DNA of 64,000 nt from Trifolium pratense (Eukaryota; Streptophyta; Magnoliopsida; Fabales; Fabaceae): contig NC_060065.1 of the NCBI RefSeq assembly GCF_020283565.1, positions 27,020,409 through 27,084,408 of the forward strand, given 5' to 3'. The position numbers were made by a program, and so were the translations under genes. Numbering within the stretch: position 1 is the stretch's first letter; each line of letters starts with the position of its first letter. The notes beneath the pieces are model-generated. The model saw only the letters and a program-made list of their open reading frames with translations. It was not told where the DNA came from and searched no databases. This document shows, piece by piece, positions 12,316-24,400 of the stretch.

Positions 12316-13024
12316 TGTAGGATATTTTATCCAATAATTTATTTCAAAGCTATTTTATATATTAAATTATTATTTTTATTATTATTATTATTAATAATAT
12401 TGTTATTATTGTTAATTATGCACGTTACTTGTTTTATTGCTTGGTCAAAATGTCGTTCCTATTTACTTGTGCACAACTAGCTAATTCAATCATAATTAAT
12501 AGGATTTTTCAGTTTAGCTTATGTAATAATTTGTTAACGTCAAATTGGTTTATTAGAAGATAGTCATGAGTATATACACAGGGGGTGGCTTGGCTAAGAG
12601 CAGGGAGTGAACATAATAATATAGAAGAAGCATATAGATACGAGGGAGAGCAAGAATATGAAACTAAGTGACACAAGTAAAATATACAGTAATACTAAGT
12701 TTCCATGAGTATCCAAAAAGTAATTCTATGAGACCTTGCTAATTCACGTGCAGTGCTAGCAAGATGTGACTGTTGTATCTTGGACGGTATTAGCTATGAG
12801 ACCAACTGCACCAGGTAATTTACCTGTGGTGGCGAAATACTCTTAAGCCCAGTGCATTAAACGCCTCAGTCAAAATCGATAAGCTTTTCTTCTTCTCTGT
12901 TTTATTTTATTTTATTTTATTTTATTATGTTATCAATTTTATTTCATGATGTATCATATTTATTTGTACCAATATTTCTTTGATTTATATTAATGAAATA
13001 ATTTTATGTCATATTTTTTCAACA
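12316..13024 (+). repeat. 3' LTR of element B
   Basis: Direct repeat of 8951-9675, preceded by the purine tract ATGGGGGAT at 12307-12315. Confidence 0.88.
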
Positions 13025-13399
13025 ATTAACCAAATCCATTCTTTTTTTATTTGGATATCCATAACCAATTGATGGATGACCACAACCAAATTTTGTGTCC
13101 AAATTTCTTAAGTAAGGATCTGTTTGGATTGATGGTACATAACGGAACAAAGCGGAATGGAACATAATGAAATAAAGTGGAGCGGAATGGAATGGGACAC
13201 AAATTCAGTTCCATTGTTTGGATATTCAGAGATGGAATGGAACAAAATTACCACTTCATCGTTTGGAAAGTGAACAGAATGGAATATGTTATAACAATTT
13301 TATTCCAATTTTACCCTTATTTAAAAAATACTACTATTATTATTATATAAAATATATTAACATTATAATTTGTTTTTTGACGGTATTAACATTATAATC

Positions 13400-13950
13400 T
13401 TATCTCCTTCAAAATTAAATAACTGGATAAAAAAACTATTATATGTGCGAGCAAAAATTTAACAGAAAAAATGAAACCAATTAAAACACATTATATATTG
13501 GCCACAAACCAAACTGGAAAAGCTTTTTTTCTTTTAATAATATAAGAAAAGAAAACTACCAATTTTAATTATTTGGTACTACTGTTTCTATATTTGCATG
13601 ACGCATACACACAGGTCATAAACCTTCCTTTATCTTTATTTGAAACTTTGCAAAAAAATCACGCATACACATCAAGAAAGAAACATAGATCGACAACGAT
13701 ACAAAAAATAAGGCATACACATAGCAAGAATAGTTATACCAGATGCAAGGAAAAAATACGCATAAAAAAAGAAACATACTAGATAAGGCCTCCGTCTACG
13801 GTACGCAAGCCTAATAGGTCATGTACCGTATATGATAACAAAAAACCGGATCTTGTAGGAATATTCCCTTGACACATGATTTAAAAATTTAATTAATAAT
13901 TTTGATTGTTTCGCTATTACAAGGTCAATATTGGTATTTCTCATCTATTA
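13400..13950. other. No gene seen
   Basis: AT-rich sequence between the left Harbinger-type arm and the first MITE. A 69-codon open frame at 13573-13782 lacks recognisable features. Confidence 0.4.
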
Positions 13951-13955
13951 AAATA

Positions 13956-14160
13956 CTCTCTCCGTTCCAAAATGAGTGAGTCATTTTGACTATATGTACT
14001 ATTCACATATCTTGTTTTGACCCTATTTTTCTATTAATAAATAAAAACAAATATTATAATATAAGATGTTGGATTCATCTCAATGAGTATTTTCAAAATA
14101 TCATATTTTTATAATTTTTACTATTATACAACTGACTCACTCATTGTGGGATTGAGGGAG
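13956..14160. mobile_element. Stowaway-type MITE
   Basis: A 205-bp element begins CTCTCTCCGTTCCAAAATGA and ends, on the other strand, CTCCCTCAATCCCACAATGA. It is flanked on both sides by TA (13954-13955, 14161-14162). These are the terminal repeats and target site typical of Tc1/mariner-derived Stowaway MITEs in plants. No coding capacity. Confidence 0.85.
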
Positions 14161-14162
14161 TA

Positions 14163-14627
14163 GTTATTTTTAAGCAATCAATTAAAATAGTTGTACTATT
14201 AGTTTTTAGTTTAAAATATATGTTGACTAACCGGATTAATAAGTGGTCGACCGTGGAACAATGCGTAAAATTATTAAAAAATTTAACGACTGTCGATAAT
14301 ATTTTTTAAAAGTAAAAATTACGACTCTTCATATTTTTACGGCTAAAAAAATGACATTATTAACGTCAATTCAGTACGAATTACATATTTACGATACGTT
14401 GTTTTTATTATATGTTTGTTCTCTGATTTTATATATAGAGTAATGCTAATCATTTTTGTTTGTTCAAAAAAAATTAAACAATTAAATCATTATTTTAATC
14501 ATAAAAATAACCATTAAATTGACGAAGTCTTTTGCATCTGTGTCTGTACAGTTTGTTATAGTCTGAGTCAAAATCAACTTTACTATATTTTTTTATGACA
14601 ATATATTATTTCCCATTTTACTATCAA
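14163..14627. other. No gene seen
   Basis: AT-rich stretch with no open frame or repeat that I can identify. Confidence 0.4.
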
Positions 14628-14660
14628 CTAGGAGTAAGTAAACCCGTGCGTTGCACGGAT
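14628..14660 (-). mobile_element. Candidate Helitron 3' terminus
   Basis: Read on the minus strand, a hairpin CCGTGC-AAC-GCACGG is followed about a dozen bases later by CTAG and then a T. This is the hairpin plus CTRR end, with an A/T insertion site, that marks Helitron 3' termini. The body would extend to higher coordinates. The 5' TC end was not located, so this is a terminus only. Confidence 0.45.
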
Positions 14661-14722
14661 TCGATTAAAATATATAATAAAAATATTTTTATAAATGAAA
14701 AATATTAAAATTATGATAAGTA

Positions 14723-15679
14723 CACTACTACAATTTTAGCCTACAATAGCACTAATTAATTTAATAGCACTTTGACGCAAGTGCTATTAAAATCTAGAGT
14801 CCAAATCAGCTTCATTTCCTTATGGTCCATTTTGCTCCGGTTCCTCTAGCAGATGTCACCATGTGGCAGTTAAAAGCTTTAATGGCCTAGATTAAATTTT
14901 TCTTCTTTGTTATTTAAAAAATACAAAACGCGGGATAACCCGTTCATCTTCTTCTTCTTCTTGTGTCTATCCATGTCTTTTTTTTACAGTACTCTATGTC
15001 GTTGTCGTTGTCGTTGTCTGCCATCGTCTTGCAATGAAGTTGAATCTCGCCGCAACGAATTTCGTCGTTTTTCCGATCGGTATCTCACTCTTGAGCCGCA
15101 ACTCTGTTTCACCTGAACTTTCTTGAGGTGGTGCAGTCTCGTCTCTTATTGATATTCCACCACTAACTCGCCGCCGTATCAGCTCTCCGCCGCTATTGCG
15201 CTTTCCTCCTTGCATCCTTCATATAGTTATTTTGAATTTTTCAATTTTTCCAGTTTTAGTTTTAGGGTTAAACATTTGGAATTACTATCTTCTAAAAGAT
15301 ACCTGCCATTGAATTAATCTTCTTTAAATCTCTCCCATAGAATTAGAATGATAAGTTATGGTTTAAATCCATGGCAATCAAATATCAATTGCTGTAATGA
15401 ATTTCTTCTGCCATCTCTTTGCACAGACCCTAGAGTGACGCTGGCAAGCATGTGTTTTTTTAATAAAAATTCTGGTTTTTAAAGTTTTAATCGAGACCAT
15501 TGAAGTGTATAATTGCCACATGGCAAACATCTATAACGGAATTGGAGCAAAATGGAGCATAAGAAAATGGAGTTGATCTGGACTCTAAAAGAATCTCTAA
15601 CTCTAACGTTTATAATAGCACTTTAAAATTCTATTGAAGCCAAAAAAAAATGCTATAGTAGCCTTTTTATGTTGTAGTG
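14723..15679. mobile_element. Non-autonomous CACTA-type element
   Basis: A 957-bp block begins CACTACTACAATTTTAGCC and ends ...TTATGTTGTAGTG, the inverse of CACTACAACA. It carries several TAATAGCAC/GTGCTATTA sub-terminal motifs and is flanked by AGTA on each side. These are En/Spm (CACTA) features, but it is far too short to encode a transposase. Its centre (about 14935-15215) is less AT-rich and may be captured host sequence. Confidence 0.65.
15034..15126 (+). other. Short open frame, possible captured exon
   Basis: A 30-codon frame starts MKLNLAATNF and ends at TGA. Its composition (S, N, A and hydrophobic residues, no acidic residue until the end) would suit the start of an organelle transit peptide. 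It lies in the GC-richer centre of the CACTA-type element. There is no direct evidence of expression, and it could be chance. Confidence 0.2.
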
Positions 15680-15738
15680 AGTATAATCACATATAATTAA
15701 ATGATAGATACTAATTTAATTTAAAATATGATTATATT

Positions 15739-16035
15739 TAATTAGTGCTATTGTAGGCTAAAATTATCATTAGAGTTAGATACTAATTTAACGTTTACTA
15801 ATCTAACTCTATTATAAAAAAAAAAAACGTTTATAATAGCACTTTAAAGTTAACCCACTTGAGTTGGTGCATTGGTATTGGCTTGGGACCTGGGAGTGTG
15901 CTCCTCTTGAGGTCTGAGGTTCGATTCTCTCTTACGCCAATTTGGGTGGGTTAATTTAGCTTCTTCAAAAAAATAGCACTTTAAAGTTCTATTAAAGCCA
16001 AAATAATTCTATAGTAGCCTTTTTCTGGTGCAGTG
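15739..16035. mobile_element. Rearranged fragment of the same CACTA family
   Basis: TTAGTGCTATTGTAGGCTAA at about 15739 is the inverted 5' end of the neighbouring element. From about 15828 to 16035 the 3' end is repeated in direct orientation, interrupted by a SINE. The copies share not only the element end but also 60 or more bases of downstream flank (15680-15740 resembles 16036-16100). A local duplication with inversion, rather than a second transposition, fits best. Confidence 0.6.
15852..15972 (+). mobile_element. tRNA-derived SINE with 16-bp target duplication
   Basis: A 121-bp insertion begins AACCCACTTGAG, carries a B-box-like GGTTCGATTCTC at 15918-15929, and ends in an A-run. A GAGTTGGTGCATTGG stretch upstream could be the A box. 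It is flanked by perfect 16-bp copies of ATAGCACTTTAAAGTT (15836-15851, 15973-15988). The pol III boxes, A-rich tail and long target duplication define a SINE mobilised by a LINE. Confidence 0.85.
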
Positions 16036-16959
16036 AGTATAATCACATATAGTTAAATGATAGATACTAATTTAATTTAAAATACGATTATATTTAATAT
16101 TAGTATATGTGTAAAAGAAAAAGTTATTTAGAAATATGAGATTTTTCATTGATTTATATTGTAATTTTGTTTATATTTTATTGTGATAGATCTTTTATAA
16201 TATTTTATAAGTTTGAATGGGTGCATCATATTTTATTTTAATAGTGTAATTGTAACACCCAAACCCATTATTTATATATTTCTACCTTTAGTAAAATCTT
16301 TTTCAAAATACACGGCGGAAAATCAAAGTTTGTTATTATAAAAGTCATGGTTCGAGCATTACACTCTTCAATCAAAATAATACTAATGTAATTAATTAGT
16401 AAAAACAGTGTTTATACAAAATAATCCTCTTTATCAAAATGTATAGTTTTACAAATAAATACAAGAATGTCATAAAGACTCTATACCTTAAGTACACCCT
16501 TTTTCCCGTGTCACAATCAGAGCAGAGCTTCACCGACGACTCGACATCGATAACCACAAAACCTGTAAATCTGGACCCCCAACGGTCCAGCACAAAACAC
16601 ATAAAAGAGAGTTAGATAACATACTCAAAATATACAAGTGTAAGTAAATTATACTTAAACACTTCATCAACATTCATGCATATTCATATATCATGCATAT
16701 ACTTCATTAATCTCATTTAATTATAAACTACAAGAAGTTATAATCAAATATCAAACATAATCCTCAAGAACTTGAAGCCAATTACATTTATAATCATCGG
16801 ACAATCAACACATACAACAAGTCTAACACACATAGACAATTATCACAAATTCCAAACATATGTGTCACATATCAAATATCAAATAATGTACACATATCCT
16901 AATGCAATCTAATGCCACAATCTTCATGTTATGTCCCCTAGACATATCTAATGCATGTG

Positions 16960-17280
16960 GTACCATCGTCTTTATTAGAGTATCTCACCTCTAATATTCG
17001 TCTTTATCGGATAAATATAATCCGATATCCGTCTTTATTGGAATATCCAATATACAACAACAATTCATGAATGCATGTATGTTTTCATGAATATTCTCAC
17101 ATCAACAATCACATTTAGCATTAAGCTCGTCATTTATAAATGTGGAACACTATCCAACATTTCGTCTTTATTAAGATAACACTATACCTTAATATACGTC
17201 TTTATTAGAATAACATAATTTTAATATCCTTCTTTATTAAGTTGATTAACACCTTAATATACTTCTTTGATATTTAAACA
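16960..17280. repeat. Spaced CGTCTTTAT sub-repeats in the solo LTR
   Basis: (C)GTCTTTAT(T/C) followed by short palindromic sequence (for example GGATAAATATAATCC) recurs at roughly 16970, 17000, 17030, 17163 and 17197. It looks like decayed tandem sub-repeats. Confidence 0.5.
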
Positions 17281-17497
17281 AACATCATCAACAATCATCA
17301 ACACATACCATGCATTTACTCACATTTTTAACACAATACTAAAAATATAAGTAAAGTGTATTAATCATACATTTTATCATAAAACAAACTCTGGAATCGG
17401 AATCTACGCGAAAAACTGGGTAAAATACATAATATAACATATTAGAACCCTCAAAGCCATTCAAATTTCAAAACAGCAAAGTGCTGTGCTGTCACGG

Positions 17498-17627
17498 TAG
17501 CCGAGCGAGGGCTTAGCGAGCCGTAGCGAACCTGCCTTGTTCGCTGAGCGAAGGCTTAGCGAGCCGTAGCGAACCACACCAGTGGAACTCATGCTCGTGG
17601 CGAGCTGTAGCGAGCCGTAGCGAACAG
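17498..17627. repeat. Three copies of GCGAGCCGTAGCGAAC
   Basis: The 16-mer occurs near 17515, 17556 and 17611 in a locally GC-rich stretch of the solo LTR, spaced about 40-55 bp. Confidence 0.7.
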
Positions 17628-17839
17628 CTCCTGTCAAGAATGCTCAAAACTTACGTTTTTCACTCCAAATCACCCAAAAATCCCATTTTTCATGTTATAA
17701 ACCCCAAATGAGTTTGTATTCAAGTCAACAAACATATCTAAACACAAAAGGACAGTTCATTTCACCGATCTACCATTTTTACTACGAAAAAAGTAAAGAT
17801 TTACCACTTTTACTCAAAACACTCAAGAACACAATGTTC

Positions 17840-18928
17840 TGTTGGAACAAAATTGATTTTAAAATGTTTGCCCCTAAATCTATTAAGGTTTTGATGATAA
17901 CAAAGTATTAATATACAATTGGAAGGACTAAAAATTTATTTTAAGTGTGCAGAACTTAGCTTCAGACAAGCTCTGAAGAAAGCTCAGAAGACAAGTCCTC
18001 AGAAGTTCGCGAGAACTCAGAAGATAAGAATCTTCAGAAGTTACTTACATCAGAGGATGAAGACATCAGAACTTACTATAGTCTGAAGTGAATCATCTCT
18101 GAGGTATATTTTGAATGGTGTGAAGATTCGAGTTTGAAGGTCAACTCTCTTACCTATGAAGAAAAGGACCTCTCAACCTTGATCAGAACAGCTACTTACA
18201 TTTTGTCTGTCCACAATGGAGAACGTGGGCTATCAGACTTATTAGCTGAATAAGGAAAGTCTTCTCTGCACATGGTCAAAGTGTCTGAAACTCTTACTCT
18301 GTTTTGGAAACGACCAAACTGCATCAGACAAGTTGCTTGAAGACAAAAGTTTATCTTCATCAACGGTCATCTTTGCAACGACTCTTTCTCAGTCCTATAT
18401 ATACTAGAAGAATCAAGTTGCAAAGATATCAACTATCATTACACGCGCTCGAACAAATTCTGATTTGCGAATACAAGCTCTGAACCTCTGAACTAGTGTT
18501 TTTAACTCTTAGTCCAAATACTTTGTAATCACTGTATTTGTTTATTAAGGTTCTTTTAAGAGCAGTTGTACTCATTCATCAACTTCATTATCTCTGTTAT
18601 TTGAGAAGTCTTAAGCTTGTGTGCTTAAGTGAGAAGTCTTAAGCTTGTGTGCTTGAGCATAGTTGTGAAGTCTCTTGCTTGTGTGCTTGAGCATTTGTAA
18701 TCTTGTGTGATTATAGTGAAATCCCTTGGAAGTGCAAGGGGACTGGACTACTCTCGTTTTGTGAGAGGAACCAGTATAAATTGCCTGTGTGATCTCTCTC
18801 TCTCTCTTATCTCGTGTTATTTGTGTTACTTATCCGCTGCTATTGTAGTTGAGTTAAGAACTTTTTAAAAAGTTTTAACTTGGCTAAAACACAATTCAAC
18901 CCCCCCTTCTTGTGTTTTCACACCTTCA
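17840..18928 (+). repeat. 5' LTR of element C
   Basis: 1089 bp beginning TGTTGGAAC and ending CACCTTCA. TATATATA box at 18396-18403. Several TCAGAAG motifs lie within 17975-18040. Confidence 0.95.
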
Positions 18929-18930
18929 AT

Positions 18931-18943
18931 TGGTATCTAGAGC
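18931..18943 (+). other. Primer binding site of element C (variant)
   Basis: TGGTATCTAGAGC follows the LTR by two bases. It equals the usual TGGTATCAGAGC with one extra T. Element D has the identical variant. Confidence 0.75.
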
Positions 18944-18998
18944 ACTGGTCTGTTACTTTCACTTAACAGTGAGACAGTAAAGATCTTGTGAAAACAAT

Positions 18999-21382
18999 AT
19001 GTCTGGAGGAGACGATAGTACTAGAACTACTGGTGAAGCCAGTGGTGGTGGTGGCCCTAGAAATGCTTTTGGTTTTGATTACTTAAGTAATGAATCACAT
19101 GAACATAGTGGCAATAGAAAACCCCTATATTCAATGGTGATGCATCATTATTTGAGTGGTGGAAGGAAAGACTGTATAGCAATATTACTGCTATTGATCA
19201 TGAGTTGTGGGATTTGGTTGAGCTGGGGGTAACTTTTGAAAACTTAAATGAACATGGAAGATTGTCCATTGAGCACAGAAAGTTACTCTCACCAGCTAAC
19301 CTAAAAACCTACACCAAGCATCACAGAGTAAAGGACATTGTTGTTGGTGCTATTAGACATGAAGATTATGTCAGAATAGAAAACAAGTCCTCAGCTAAAT
19401 CTATCTTTGACTCTATGTGTGCTACCTATGATGGTAATGAAAAGGTTCAAGAGGCTAAGGCTAGTCTCTTGATAAGGCAATATGAACTCTTCACTATGCA
19501 ACAAGATGAAAGCATTGAGACTATGTTTACAAGGTTTCAAATCCTTGTATCTGGTCTTAAAGCTCTTAAGAGGAGTTACTCCACCTATGACCATGTCCAG
19601 AAGATTCTGAGGAGTCTTCCTATTGCATGGAGACCTAAGGTCACTGCAATAGAGGAAGCTCAAAATCTCAAGACTCTGAGTCTTGAGGCTCTGATAAGCA
19701 ATCTCAGAAGCCATGAGATGGTTCTGAATGCTGATTCAGAAGCTAAGAAGAAGTCCAAGTCTGTGGCTTTACAGTCAACTAGGACTCCTTCTAAAGCTCT
19801 TAAGACTCAGCTTCTTGACATTGAAGAGGAATCTTCTGCAGATGGTCAAGAGGAAGAAATGGGGGAAGACGAGTTTGCCTTATTCACTAAGTTTCAGCAA
19901 TGGAACAGGCTTAACAAAAGAAACTTCAGAGGAAACAGCTCAAGAAATTATGTCAGCAAAAAGGATGATCAGAAGAACTGCTTCAACTATAAGAAGCCAG
20001 GACACTTTATTGCTGACTGTCCAGAAATGTCTGCCAAAGACAAAAGCAAAAGATACAGCTCAAAGAAGCAACAATTTAAGAGCAAATTGAAAAAGAGTCT
20101 GATGGCTACTTTTGAGGAGCTATCATCTGAGGAGGAAGTTGAGGAAGAGGAAGAGGCAAATCTAGCCCTAATGGCTTCAACCGACTCAGATGCAGATTCA
20201 GAGGATGAATCAGATTCAGAAGTTACAGATGAGGTATTTTCTGATTGCTCTAAACCTCAACTTATAACTGCGCTTAACAAGGTCATTGAGAAACATCTCA
20301 GAGTGTTAAGCAAACAAAAAGCTTTACAAGAAAAGCTTAATACTCTGACTGAACAGGAAGGTCATTTTCAAGGTCTATATCAAGAAACTCTGAACAGAGT
20401 AAATGATCTTGAAAAAGGCTGTGCTGTGTGCCACAAACCTATTGATGAGCAGGAAATGGCTCTTCAACAGTTTGTGCATCTCAACCTTGGTAAGAGCAAG
20501 GCTGCAAATTGGATTTATAATGTCATGAAACATAGAGGAGAAGGAGTTGGCTATGAATATGGTAGAACATATTCAAAGCTAAAGACCTTTGCCAAAATGG
20601 TTGGAAAATCTTGGGTTTATTATGTTGTTCCACAAAGTGAAGAGGGAAAGAATTTTGGTACTCTGGGAAATGAGGATGATGATCTGAGAAAGTTAGAAGC
20701 TGACAGCTCAGAGGAACCAAGTTCCTCAGGATCTGGGAAGAAAAGTTCAGAAGATAGGAGTTGTTCAGAACATGAGAATATTAGTTCAGATGTTCTGAAA
20801 ACTTGAAAATCTGAGACTTCAACTTCTAGAACCAAAGGAACTTTAGTAGCTGAGGCAAATCAATCTAAAAGCTCAGAAGTTCTTAAAAGAAAAAAATTAA
20901 ACTCCAAACCTCAGAGGCAATATAGGACTAAGATTATTTATGATTCTAGAGTCAGTAGATATGACCAATCAGAACAATGGATTGGTGATAGATACAAATT
21001 CTGGAATCATAAACAATCCAAATCCTGGAATAATAACAACTCTCAAACAAAGAAAAGGTTTCAAAAGAGTTATTATTCCAAATCAAAATCTTTCTCTAAC
21101 ACTCAGCAACATAGTAAGCATTTATGGACTAACAAGCGTGGACCCAAAAGAAAATGGGTACCAAAAGCTGAAATAATGTACCATTCAGATTTACCAACTA
21201 GGAAAGGATATGTCCTGCCTAGAGCATGGAAACAAGTCCAATGTAGAGGAAGAAGGGCTTATGTCCTAGACAAATGGCTGACAGGTTCTCAAGTTTGCAA
21301 TCAGAACTTGAGAAATGAAGAAGAAGAATACTGGGATGACTTTATCATTAACTGTGATGAAGAATTCTACCGTAATGATTAA
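18999..21382 (+). pseudogene. gag: gag of element C, frameshifted and with a premature stop
   Basis: Encodes the capsid-type Gag of a SIRE-like copia element (UBN2-type domain, then zinc knuckle, then an acidic Ser/Glu-rich tail). The start MSGGDDSTR matches element D. A one-base loss at about 19119 (GAAAACCCC where D has GAAAAGCCCC) shifts the frame, and the original reading resumes as the long frame 19205-20806. A TGA at 20804-20806 replaces a sense codon of D, after which the same frame stays open to TAA at 21380-21382. The zinc knuckle has lost its second cysteine (CFNYKKPGHF against CFNCKKPGHF in D). Not functional as it stands. Confidence 0.9.
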
Positions 21383-21401
21383 GTTGTTTCTCATAACAGC
21401 C

Positions 21402-24400
21402 TACCACTCAAGGAAGTATCATGAATCACTCATGGTATCTGGACAGTGGATGCTCAAGGCATATGACTGGTGACAAACAACTATTTTCTAAGTTGACTCT
21501 GAAAGAAGGAGGATCTGTTGGCTTTGGAGGCAATCAAAAGGGAAAAATAATAGGTACAGGTACAGTAGGTAACTCTTCTCTTTCTATTAATGATGTTTGG
21601 TTAGTTGATGGACTCAAGCATAACCTATTGAGCATAAGTCAATTTTGCGACAATGGTTATGTAGTTGTCTTTAATAAGGAATCATGTACTGTGTCTAAAC
21701 AATCTGACAACTCTATTGTATTCAAAGGATTGAGAAAGAACAATGTTTATAAAATTAATCTTTCTGATTTGAATGAACAAAAAGTGGTGTGTCTTTTGAC
21801 CTTGAGTGAAGAAAAATGGATCTGGCATAAGAGGTTAGGCCATGCTAACTGGAGGTTAATCTCTAAGCTTAGCAAGCTTGACCTTGTCAGAGGTTTACCA
21901 AAAATTAAATATCACTCAAACACACTTTGTGGTTCTTGTCAAAAAGGAAAGATTACAAAATCTTCTTTTAAACCCAAAAACATTGTCTCTACCTCAAGAC
22001 CATTGGAACTTCTTCACATTGATTTATTTGGGCCAGTTAACACTGCCTCTATCAATGGAAAGAAGTATGGATTAGTAATTGTTGATGATTACAGTAGATG
22101 GACTTGGGTAAAATTCCTAAGAACAAAAGATGAAGCTTATGATGAGTTTAGCATCTTCTGCAAACAAATTCAAAATGAAAAAGGCTACACTATTTTAAAA
22201 GTTAGAAGTGATCATGGTGGAGAATTTGAAAATGAACCTTTTGAAAACTTTTGTGAAGAATATGGCATTTTGCATGAATTCTCTTCTCCTAGAACTCCTC
22301 AACAAAATGGGGTTGTAGAAAGGAAAAATAGAACTCTGCAAGAAATGGTCAGAACCATGATGCATGAAACTAATGTAGCAAAGTTTTATGGGCAGAAGCT
22401 GTAAACACAGCATGTTATGTTCAAAATAGAATCTATATCAGATCTAAGTTGAACAAAACTGCTTATGAGTTGTTCAAAGGAAGAAAACCTGACATTTCTT
22501 ATTTTCATCAGTTTGGATGTACCTATTACATTCTAAACAACAAAGTCCATCTAAAGAAATTTGATGCTAGAGGTTATAAGGGTATCTTTATAGGATACTC
22601 TGAACGCTCAAAAGCATACAGACTGTATATTTCTTAAACACATACTGTGGAAGAAACTATGCATGTCAAGTTTGATGACAAAGAGCCTGACCAGGTGTCA
22701 GAGCTTGTGGAAGGTTTGTCTAGATTTCAGGTATCAGAGGATCAGTATTCAGATATTCCAAACTACTCAGAACATCCATTCTCTGAAGAACCTCTGAACA
22801 TGACAGTTCCTACAGACCCTGAACATCAAAGCAATGAAGCAGCTGCTGAACTTGCTGTTGATGAGTCTGAAGATGATGAACCCCCTAGAAACACTTTCAA
22901 ATACAAATCATCACATCCAGAGGAACTGATCTTAGGCAACAAAGATAGTCCAAGAAAGACAAGATCTCAACTGAGAAATGAGGAATATTTAGTTGGTCTT
23001 ATTTCAATGATGGAACCTTCAAAGGTTGATGAGGCTCTGAAAGATGATGCTTGGATAGTAGCAATGCAAGAAGAGCTGAATCAATTTCAAAGGAATGATG
23101 TATGGACTCTAGTGCCCAAACCTTCACACAAGAACATTATTGGAACAAAATGGGTATTCAGAAACAAGCTGAATGAACAAGGTGAAGTGGTAAGAAACAA
23201 GGCTAGACTGGTTGCACAAGGTTATAGTCAGCAAGAGGGGATTGACTATACTGAAACCTTTGCACCAGTAGCTAGACTTGAAGCTATCAGGTTACTTCTA
23301 TCTTATGCTGTTAATCATGGAATAACTTTGTATCAGATGGATGTTAAAAGTGCCTTTTTAAATGGTTTTATTTCTGAAGAAGTGTATGTTAAGCAACCTC
23401 CTGGTTTTGAAGATCTATCAAACCCAGAACATGTTTATAAACTAAAGAAATCACTGTATGGTCTGAAACAAGCTCCAAGAGCTTGGTATGATAGACTCAG
23501 TAATTTCCTTCTTGAAAAGGGTTTTGAAAAAGGGAAGGTTGACTGCACACTCTTTAGAAAAACAACCAAAGAAGATATTTTAATCATTCAAATATATGTT
23601 GATGATATTATTTTTGGTTCAACTAATGCTTCCTTGTGCAAGAATTTCTCTAAGATAATGCAGGATGAATTTGAAATGAGCATGATGGGAGAATTGAAGT
23701 TCTTCCTTGGAATTCAAATTAATCAGAAGAAGGAAGGAACTTATGTTCATCAATCAAAATACACCAAAGAACTTCTGAAGAAGTTCAACTTAGACGATTG
23801 CAAGATTATGAACACTCCCATGCATTCAACTACCAACATGAGCAAGACAGAAGATGAAGGAAAAGTAGACCAAAAGGTCTACAGAGGTATGATTGGTTCC
23901 TTACTCTATCTGACAGCCTCTAGGCCAGATATTTTATTCAGTGTTTGCTTATGTGCAAGATTCCAGTCAGATCCTAGAGAATCTCATCTTACTGCTGTAA
24001 AGAGAATCTTTAGGTATCTGAAAGGAACAACTAATCTTGGACTTCTCTATAAGAAATTCAATGATTATGTGCTAAATGGATTTTGTGATGCTGACTATGC
24101 CGGAGATAAAATTGAAAGAAAATCCACAAGTGGCAATTGTCAATTTGTTGGTGAAAACCTTATCTCCTGGGCTAGTAAGAGACAAACTACTATAGCTTTG
24201 TCTACAGCAGAAGCAGAATACATTTCAGCAGCTAAGTGTTGCACACAACTACTCTGGTTAAAATATCAGCTAGAAGATTATCAAGTAAGCAGTCACAATA
24301 TTCCTTTATTTTGTGATAATACTGCAGCCATTCATCTTTCTAAAAATCCTATTCTTCACTCTAGAGCCAAACATATTGAAATTAAACACCATTTCATCAG

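Larger units (their letters stand above)
8951..13024 (+). mobile_element. Non-coding LTR element B (non-autonomous)
   Basis: Two direct repeats, 8951-9675 and 12316-13024, begin TGTAGG and end CAACA, flanking about 2.64 kb. A purine tract ATGGGGGAT immediately precedes the right copy, as in LTR retrotransposons. The interior has no open frame above about 63 codons and no gag or pol motif that I can see, and no TGGTATCAGAGC-type primer site follows the left LTR. The LTRs differ at roughly 2 percent of positions plus short indels. No 5-bp target duplication is evident (left flank TATAT, right flank ATTAA). Likely a large-retrotransposon derivative that depends on an autonomous partner. Confidence 0.82.

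Noticed and set aside
14994..15215. 73-codon minus-strand frame ending in a Thr run
   Set aside because: The Thr run is a (GTC/GTT)n microsatellite; no domain seen.
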